NCBI GenBank assembly: GCA_024752435.1
Contig: CP103025.1
Location: 1,240,001 to 1,304,000 of the forward strand
Direction: 5' to 3'
Source of the DNA: Allantophomopsis cytisporea
Taxonomy: Eukaryota > Ascomycota > Leotiomycetes > Phacidiales > Phacidiaceae
DNA length: 64,000 nucleotides
Each line of letters opens with the position of its first letter. Within the stretch, counting starts at the first letter, position 1. Positions 57,086 to 64,000 of the stretch are shown one piece after another. The notes under the pieces were generated by a model. It worked only from the letters and a program-made list of their open reading frames with translations. It was not told the origin of the DNA and ran no database searches. Both the position numbers and the translations under genes were made by a program.

Positions 57086-59432
57086 ATGTCTTCATTGTCG
57101 TCAAAGAACCCTCAGCTTGATACTTCAGGTCAAGTGGGAGAGGAGCAAGAGTCTGTGCACACGCCTGCATCGGCTACTTCTCCACAAGCAATACCCGATC
57201 TCACAAGTAACACCAATTCTCGACAGTTACCTATTGTGATCATAGGTCACCCTTACACGAAAGAGGATGACATCTCTGAGGCACCTTCTCCTCAATCTCC
57301 ATACGAGGATGCCCAAGATGAAAAGACACAGAAGATTCGAGTCATCGTTCCTAAGACCGATCCAAATTCAAGTGTGGACAACTTAGCCACAGCGACAACC
57401 AAAGCTGGAACTCCAACTCTGAGCCCCTCGAAGTCAATCCTTTTCTCGCCTACTGTCGCCGCAACTGCAGAGAAATTGAGACTTCGTACCTCCCCAATAG
57501 ACCCGAAAAGCCAAGTTGCACAATGGGGTATTGACTGGTATCAACCATCCTGCATGCTCGGCTTGTTCATCCTTGGACTTGTTGGCATGGTTTGTCACCA
57601 TGTCTACAACAGCTGCTTGGATGGGAGATTAGTTGGGGATCCTCAATGGCCACAACGATTCGGGAGCGTGTTTAGTTTCTTCGCCAAAATGTGTATGGTG
57701 GGTGCTGTAAACATTGCCTACAAACAGTTGGTTTGGGTTAGTACTTTCGAATATATCACGGAGGAATCAAGGCTGACAGCTCAAAGCTCACTATCAAGAA
57801 GAGAGATTACTCAATCGGTACCCTTGATGCCATGTTCGCAGTAAGTTCGTTAGCTATTTCGATGAGCGATCGTTAACAAGCATTCCAGATCTGCAACGAT
57901 CCATTTAAATATCTCAACTTCGAGTTATTGTGGAGAGCAACCATCCCAGCGATGATGGCCGGGTTAGTTTGGTGCATCCCTTTATGTGCTATTGTTTCGC
58001 CTTCCACTTTGACATCTGTGACTGGAATTCGCGATGATCCCACAACGTGCACATCAATTCCGACTATAGACTTCCAGAATGAGAATGGGATCAACCAGAA
58101 CTCCATGTACGTTGAGGGTGAAGGCATGTCATTCTTCAATCTCGTTCCTACCGACAACTTCACCTTCTACTATGCCGAGGCTTCAATGGATCTTCAGAAG
58201 ATTCAGAAACTTGCGTTGATGAGCGGTAGTCCATTGACACTACCGAATCCCTGCGATGGCGGAGCAAACTGTACTTGGCAATTCGCCTTTGCTGGTCCAT
58301 CATATGACTGTCAAGAGAAAGACGACTTCGATAACAGTACTGGTCTGTCAAAGTCAATGCTAGCCCCAACTGGAGACAACATATACTACAGCGTGTCTAC
58401 TGGTGATGAGAATGAGTACGGAGCCCCTAACTTTTGGGCGACAGAGACCTGGCAAAACGATTCCGACATTGGGACGTTTTACCTAGAACCATCCCTGTGG
58501 ATAGGATATGTTTATAACACATCGGAATTCATCAGTTGGGATGAAAATTGGCCATATAGAATGGATCCACATGTCATCGAATGTACACTCTACAACACCA
58601 CATATAACTACAATATGACCTTTACGGATGGTGTTATGAATGTCGATAGCGTTACAAAAACTTTGATTGCTCCAGCACTTCCATCTGGCTCGAAAATTGG
58701 ACCATTCGATCCTAATTATGAGGCATTTGCGTAAGTTACCTTCTCAAGCTACTTATACCGTCTCAAAGACCTATCAGTATAAGAGTATCACTGACATAAT
58801 ATAGTGCCTATCACGGAGCAGGGTTTCTATTCCGCGACACACTTTCTAATAACATAACACAACCAAGTGGCCAGGGGCCAGATGGATACGCAACAACAAA
58901 TTCAGAAGTAGGACAGACGACGCTAGTCGATCCAGACACCTCCTTCGCAGTCCCTGATTTTCCAACTAAAGTAGAGGAGCAATTTAGCAATATCATCCTC
59001 TCTCTTGCCGCTTACCCATCCTTCTATTCACAAGTAAATGTCACTGGTCCCTGTACAGTGACAGTCGCTGTCCTTCAATGGGATTACCATCCGTTCTGGC
59101 TTGCGCTCTCATACTCCCTCGCTGCCGGCCTTACGCTTTTCGCTGTTGGTATCGGCCTCTACTCCTTCAGGGCTAATGGATATTCTGCCGACACAAACTT
59201 CTCCACGTTTTTGGCGACCACTCGCAACCCTACCTTAGATAAGCTCAGCGAGGGCCAGTGTCTTGGCCAAACACCTTTACCAAGAGACTTGAAGAAGCTC
59301 AAGCTTCGATTCGGCGAGATTCATGGTCAAGATCAGTTTGGGGAGAAGGGCAGTGCGCGAGAAAAGGCGCATACTGCTTTTGGATTGGCGCACGAAACTA
59401 CGAACATTGTTTTTGGGAAGAAATATGCTTAG
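57086..59432 (+). CDS. Multi-pass fungal membrane protein of unknown function
   Basis: Four exons, 57086-57736, 57787-57840, 57889-58730 and 58805-59432; 2,175 bases, 724 residues. The first join (W then LTIKKRDYSIGTLDAMFA) and the second (ICNDPFKYLNFE) restore one smooth reading frame that no single frame gives. Residues 1-150 are a hydrophilic Ser/Thr/Pro-rich cytosolic tail. Hydrophobic segments lie near 152-172, 195-217, 247-272 and 613-637. Between the last two is a large, probably extracellular domain of about 340 residues rich in Asn, Thr and Cys, with many N-glycosylation sites. As I recall, related fungal proteins are often labelled 'formylmethionine deformylase-like', with no visible enzyme motif. 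The ATG at 57086 was preferred; an earlier in-frame TTG is not a start. Confidence 0.8.
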
Positions 59433-59996
59433 GCTAGAAGATGGATTGTGGGTGTTTCTCGGTGTTCTTGGTGCCTATTTGGAGGATTTCTGGTCATTTA
59501 CTTGATTTTTATAAGAAAAAGCGGGCGGGATTAATCTGTGACTGATGATGTTTGTGTTGTCTTGAAGATTCTCCTTTCGTTTCTTTCGATATAGTCTACG
59601 GGCAGGCAGTGAGGACTGTCGTCTGCTTATACACACTCATAAGAAATGACGGCAATGTTATCAAGAACTTTAAAAGTATCATCGCTTATCAATTAATAAA
59701 TAAAAAATGCTCTCTAATACCGTTGAACTAAATATCCACTAGAACCGCGTTTGAAGTAGTTTTCAATAATTCACCACAAGAATTGACTGATGTGATTATG
59801 AGTTACGATCGTTGCTGTACCCTGCAATATGCGCGGCAGTCGGGACGCTGAAAGATAACAGAGATCGGCAGTTGGAGCATGTCATGGAAAACTATCGACT
59901 TCAGAGACCACGAGCCAATATAAAAGGTTGACCAGATACTATCTCAAACGTAAACATAGTAACTTTAGAGTCATAACTCTATAGGTTTTATTCCCA
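59433..59996. other. Intergenic region before the lyase gene
   Basis: The 3' flank of the membrane protein gene and the promoter of the lyase-family gene. No other gene seen. Confidence 0.6.
59915..59925 (+). promoter_or_regulatory. CCAAT and TATA box of the lyase-family gene
   Basis: A CCAAT at 59915-59919 directly abuts TATAAAA at 59919-59925, 72-78 bases before the ATG at 59997. Confidence 0.5.
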
Positions 59997-61466
59997 ATGC
60001 CTCCCAAATCCGCCCGAAAAGACGGCCAGGCCACCACCCCACCTCACGACAACTTCTTCTGGCTGGGCCAAATCAACAAAGCCACAGCTGTCATCAACAC
60101 AGATGAAGGTCTACTAGATCGCCAAATGATGCCGCGTATCGCCAGCGGCCTACTGAAAGTGCTTGACGCAGGCAATCAAGCAGGCGGGAAGCGACCGGGC
60201 CTGGTCATCACCTTTGAGCCGCTGTTGATCGAAGCTGCAGGCATAGAAGCAACCCTGTTACATGCTGGACGCTCCAGTCAGGATATGCTGACTACGGCAA
60301 GAATCGCTATTGTTCGTGAAGAGACGCTGAATATGGCTACGCAGCTGCGAAAGACTACTGTGGCTATGGTCCACATGGCTGAGAAACATGCTGGCACCAT
60401 CGTGCCCAACTATACTAACGGTGTCGCTGCGCAGCCAAATAGCTATGGACATTACTTGCTTGGTCATGTTGCAGGCTTGGATCGAGATTCACAGAGGCTA
60501 CGAGAGTTCTACACCAGACTCGATAGGTCGCCAATGGGCACTACGGTGCTCAACGGCACGAGTTGGCCGTTGAACAGGGACCGCATGGCCGACTATCTGG
60601 GCTTTGCTACTACGGTAGACAATGCATATGATGCGGTGCAGATATTAGCGACCGAGATGATGGTCGAGCTTGGTGCGTTAGCCATGAGTATAGCAATTCA
60701 TGTTGGCGCTTTCGTTCAAGACATCATGGTGCAATATTCGCAACCACGGCCATGGATTCTCTTACAAGAAGGCGGTGATAATACGTATGTCTCGAGCGCG
60801 ATGCCCCAGAAACGGAATCCAGGTCTTCTGAATCATACACGGGAGCGAGCTTCGAATACAGTCACCATGGGAATCGGTAGGGCTATTATGGCACATAATC
60901 TTACACCGGGCATGGCTGATGCAAAGGCTGTGAAAGATAATACCGACTTATTGAAAGGCACCACGCGTATACTTGCCGATTGGGAGAAGATACTGGATGC
61001 CTTGGTGGTCAATCCTGAGCGTGCACTGGAGGAGCTCAACCTTGACTGGGCTGCTTCTCAGGAGGTAGCTGATGTGTTGATGAGGCAATATAAACTGCCT
61101 TTCCGTGTTGGGCACCATTTTGCCTCACAGATTGTGAGCTATGCAAAAGCGCACAATATCTGCCCAAGTGATTTTCCTTACACCCATGCGCAGAGAATAT
61201 ATGCGGAGACAGTGAAGGAGATGAATTTTGATGGTGGCGAGTTTCCAATGTCCGAGTCTGAGTTCCGTACTACTCTGGATCCTGTGGCTATTATCCGTAA
61301 TCGTGCTACAGCTGGTGGGCCGCAATCTTCAGAAATGATTCGTATGCTTGCAGCAGCGAAAGATAAGCTTGTGGGACAGGAGAAATGGATTGAGGAGCGC
61401 TGCACGCGTATCGATACATCCCTTTCAAAGCTGAATAAAGATTTTGAAGAGTTACTTCGAGTTTGA
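59997..61466 (+). CDS. Argininosuccinate-lyase-family enzyme (aspartase/fumarase superfamily)
   Basis: A single intronless exon of 489 residues. The superfamily signature is SSAMPQKRNPGLL at about 266-278, holding the catalytic Ser loop. HAGRSSQDM near 89-97 and a TNGVAAQPNSYGH segment near 141-153, with a conserved His, match argininosuccinate lyase. The family cleaves a C-N bond of a succinyl group to release fumarate. The enzyme differs from fungal ARG4-type lyase: the usual N-terminal KLWGGRF-like start is absent and it begins with HDNFFWLGQINKATAVINTDEG. It may act in salvage or secondary metabolism, on a substrate other than argininosuccinate, such as another N-succinyl amino compound. 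A C-terminal extension is not obvious. The absence of introns contrasts with most neighbours. Substrate unknown. Confidence 0.85.
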   Translation: MPPKSARKDGQATTPPHDNFFWLGQINKATAVINTDEGLLDRQMMPRIASGLLKVLDAGNQAGGKRPGLVITFEPLLIEAAGIEATLLHAGRSSQDMLTTARIAIVREETLNMATQLRKTTVAMVHMAEKHAGTIVPNYTNGVAAQPNSYGHYLLGHVAGLDRDSQRLREFYTRLDRSPMGTTVLNGTSWPLNRDRMADYLGFATTVDNAYDAVQILATEMMVELGALAMSIAIHVGAFVQDIMVQYSQPRPWILLQEGGDNTYVSSAMPQKRNPGLLNHTRERASNTVTMGIGRAIMAHNLTPGMADAKAVKDNTDLLKGTTRILADWEKILDALVVNPERALEELNLDWAASQEVADVLMRQYKLPFRVGHHFASQIVSYAKAHNICPSDFPYTHAQRIYAETVKEMNFDGGEFPMSESEFRTTLDPVAIIRNRATAGGPQSSEMIRMLAAAKDKLVGQEKWIEERCTRIDTSLSKLNKDFEELLRV

Positions 61467-62457
61467 TGATGAATTATGGGAGAGCTGTGCGTGGTAGACC
61501 TCGCTGGGAAGTCTCGACTAGTATTGAGAAGCGCACGGTTGATTATAAATTCAGTAAAGCGCGAGTGATATTATTGTGATGCTGGCACTTGCAGAGATAT
61601 CATGTCCAATTTCTAGAGAAAGTAGCTCAATCAAGAGAAGATTGAGTGAGGCATAGCAACTTGAACACACATAAGGAATTAATAATGATTAAAGTACAGA
61701 TAAACTGAAAGTAGCAACTTCTGTGATAATGAGCCACCATACTTGATATGGATAACAGTATCAAGTGGGTCGAGAGAATTTCTTTCTTGGTACACCAAGT
61801 TCAAGGGAGATGAGCTTCAATCTAGAGCTCAAATTTGGAAGTCGATTATCTTCACATAATTTCGTGTATAGTAAAGAATGAATGTTCAACCGTGCTATTC
61901 TGAACCACAATTAATGATAAATGGAGTTGTATATATGTAATGCTCGTCCATAAACACTTGCAAACTTCATCAGGTCTAAGCTTCTGTTAATCTTTCTGCC
62001 ACAACCAATTCTTCAGAGAGACAAGATGCAACTGAATGATCGCACAGTTCGGGCTCTGTCATTATATCTCTTTTTTTATTATACTTTTGTATATCATAGA
62101 TATCCTTGTAGAAAGTTGCACAACACTCATCTTAAAAAGGCAGCTTTGCTATGTATCCCGACCAATAGGCGAAGATTAAGCGGACATGTATTGAGTGACG
62201 ACAGGTAAAGTATTGAATTATCAATCATCAAAACACACTGAAGAGCAAAAACTTAATTTTACAAAGCCAATGAAAACATGTATCGTCAAAAGCTCTCTTC
62301 TCTACCCTTTCAATACCAGTATCAATCAACGATATCATCCCTAACCCCACGAGCCAAGCAACTCACAACCCACAGCCACGAAGGCTTCTTCCTTACCATA
62401 CATCTCATACTCCATCCAACCACTCCAAAGCACCAGAGCAACAGAGCAACAAAACAC
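61467..62457. other. Intergenic region, no gene seen
   Basis: The 3' flank of the lyase-family gene, AT-rich, with scattered short frames only. Confidence 0.55.
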
Positions 62458-62463
62458 AAAAAA
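62458..62463 (-). terminator. RNA polymerase III T-run for second tRNA-Thr
   Basis: Six A's on the given strand read TTTTTT on the tRNA strand, a few bases 3' of the tRNA-Thr. Confidence 0.7.
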
Positions 62464-62466
62464 GAA

Positions 62467-62559
62467 TGCCCTCGGACGGAATCGAACCGGCAACCTCGTC
62501 ATTGCATCACCGAGAAGGTAAACTACTAGTGACGCGCTCTACCATTGAGCTACGAGGGC
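62467..62559 (-). tRNA. tRNA-Thr (anticodon AGT) with 21-base intron, second copy
   Basis: The reverse complement has the same mature sequence as the gene at 42366-42458, including the C-U mismatch in the T stem. The 21-base intron differs only in its last base (A rather than G). The 5' flank shows no similarity to the other copy, so only the tRNA unit is shared. Confidence 0.93.
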
Positions 62560-63174
62560 AGACAAGGAGATTTGTTAAGAACCAATGCCCTTTCCGCAAA
62601 TATGTCCTCCCAGTTTTGTTTCATAGTGTAATAGCCATCAAGAAAAAAAGGGGATGAAAAAGTCTGTGTGGTGTGGGTACATAGTCTGATGGCAGCAGAT
62701 GGGGTGCTTCTTTTGGTCCCATTTTTTGCTTCTTTTGCTTGGGATGCTGTGTTTCTTGGTGGGGTCCAGAATTCAGGGGTCCACTTCGTGTGTCGGTAGC
62801 GTGGAAGTCGGCACTGGATTGTGTGCGGAACTTAGTAAAATGCGTGTTTGGAGGGCGACGAGTGAGCGTGCACATACGGCCGCGGGTGGATTGAGGTTGG
62901 TGTGTGTAGAATCTTTTGAATTTACCTTCGATTAGAAAAGCATTTCAGGATTCGTGGTAAGGGCTTTGGAGATGGAGTGATTTCGTCAGTCATATAGGGT
63001 CAGAAAGAAAACCAGTCGGGCTTGCGAAGGCCGCCGAAGGTCAGAATGCGACGTCCAAGTTGCAGATATCTATTATCAAGCAAGCACCGATCCTATAAGT
63101 AAATACAATATACATCATGCACATCACCACAAACCCAAGACCGTCATTATGCATTATTATCTACTCCACGCTCC
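62560..63174. other. Intergenic region, no gene seen
   Basis: It holds the tRNA 5' flank and the 3' flank of the palA gene. No supportable gene. Confidence 0.55.
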
Positions 63175-64000
63175 TCACCCGAATCTAATCCCCGCACTCG
63201 GATCCCACGTCCCACTCCCCTTCTGCGGCTGCAAAGGCTGCTGCTGTGGCTGCTTAGATGGCGGCGTCGTAAGGCCGCTAAACTTTATACCAAGCTCAGG
63301 ATTCCAAGTTGCAACCTGCGGACCAGGAACGGACTGCTGAGGGCTGAGGACAGGTTGCTGGGGCGCTCTGGTGGGTACGGGTGCTGGCATGGGCGGGTCA
63401 GCGGCGCGCTCGTTGTGACTTCGTAGCTGTCTCTCCTCCTCAAGCTGTTGCTGCTGACGCTGTTGTTGAAGAGAGAGGTTTGAGAGGGGTGGAAGGTTGA
63501 GATCACTGCGATAACAGTCAGTAAACACGATAAATACATACAGTCTGAGAGTTTCTGGAGCGGTTGACATGTGACATGTAGATGGGCAGGCAACTTACGA
63601 CTCCAAATGGTTCGCCTCAGCGCGGCGATTGTACGCAAAGGCCTTACACTCATCCCTAAAGCGACCGACGATCTTGCTCAAATCGTTGTAGAATTTCCGT
63701 CCAACCTCAAGGTTGCTCACAATCTCCTTGTACTTGAAGTAAGCGTTCTCGAGCCTCTGCAACGCCTGCTCCCTATCCCGCGTGCTTGTATCGCCCTTCC
63801 TCGCTTTCACAAAGGCAGCATTAGCACTCTCCAACTGCGCAGTGAGCCGCTCTTGCTCCTCACTCTCCTCCTTAAGTGAAGCCACATCGGCATCGTATTT
63901 TCGTAACCTCTGCTCGAAGAAATCCTCGAAATGGGCAGGTGCAATAGCCTGCGTTGGGTACTCGCGCTCCAGACGGGCAGCCTCGGTCAGGATTGTCGGA
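63175..64000 (-). CDS. palA: pH-response regulator PalA/RIM20 (Bro1-domain, ALIX family), C-terminal part
   Basis: Two exons visible on the minus strand: from the window edge (64000) to 63599, and 63505-63175, with a 93-base intron; only the last 244 or so residues are seen. The segment from the edge includes a Bro1-family ALIX V-domain helix: FEDFFEQRLRKYDADVASLK, RDREQALQRLENAYFKYKEI and GRKFYNDLSKIVGRFRDE. The tail is Gln/Pro-rich and ends with two related motifs, ATWNPELGIKFSG and GTWDPSAGIRFG, typical of PalA. PalA binds the YPxL motifs of the transcription factor PacC and scaffolds its cleavage by PalB at ESCRT-III on endosomes, for ambient-pH signalling. The start and Bro1 domain lie outside the window. 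Confidence 0.88.

Overview
The window is nuclear DNA from a filamentous ascomycete (Pezizomycotina). The gene set points that way: short GT-AG introns of mostly 50-60 bases with a CTAAC/CTGAC-type branch site, MET6, ERG6, ETR1, HER2, zuotin, SLT11, MZM1 and the fungal pH-signalling protein PalA/RIM20. Protein style and codon choice look like Leotiomycetes (Sclerotinia/Botrytis relatives), but that placement is an impression and not a measured result. All exon joins below were worked out by eye from splice sites, reading phase and protein-family fit. In every complete spliced gene the summed exon length is a multiple of three.

Layout. 0-13 kb: 5' end of an uncharacterised Ser/Thr-rich protein (-), the mismatch-repair gene MLH3 (+), a tRNA-Cys(GCA) (-), a SOK1/Tcp11-family gene (-), a microsatellite cluster, a small NTF2-like protein (-) and a secreted Ser/Thr/Ala-rich wall-type protein (-). 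13-18 kb is gene-poor. 18-34.7 kb: MET6 (-), a 1,108-residue unknown (+), a divergent FAD-oxidoreductase/short-chain dehydrogenase pair, the transcription repressor NC2-beta/Dr1 (+) facing the mitochondrial enoyl reductase ETR1 (-), and a small unknown (-). 36-46 kb: mitochondrial amidotransferase subunit GatA/HER2 (+), a scytalone-dehydratase-like gene (+), 4.3 kb with only an intron-bearing tRNA-Thr, and a five-exon tyrosinase (-). 47-64 kb is denser: ZUO1 (-)/MZM1 (+), SLT11 (-)/ERG6 (+), an RNPS1-like SR protein (-), a multi-pass membrane protein (+), a lone argininosuccinate-lyase-family enzyme (+), a second tRNA-Thr in opposite orientation (-) and the 3' end of palA (-), which is cut by the window edge.

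Most genes are unrelated housekeeping functions: mitochondrial biogenesis (ETR1, HER2, MZM1), RNA splicing (SLT11, RNPS1-like), ribosome-associated folding (zuotin), methionine and ergosterol synthesis. There is no biosynthetic cluster, CRISPR array, rRNA or intact transposon. The most unusual items are the lone lyase-family enzyme, the scytalone-dehydratase-like protein with an apparently altered active site, the small tyrosinase in the gene-poor stretch, and the two tRNA-Thr genes that share a 21-base intron and the same T-stem mismatch. I found no convincing undescribed multi-gene system.
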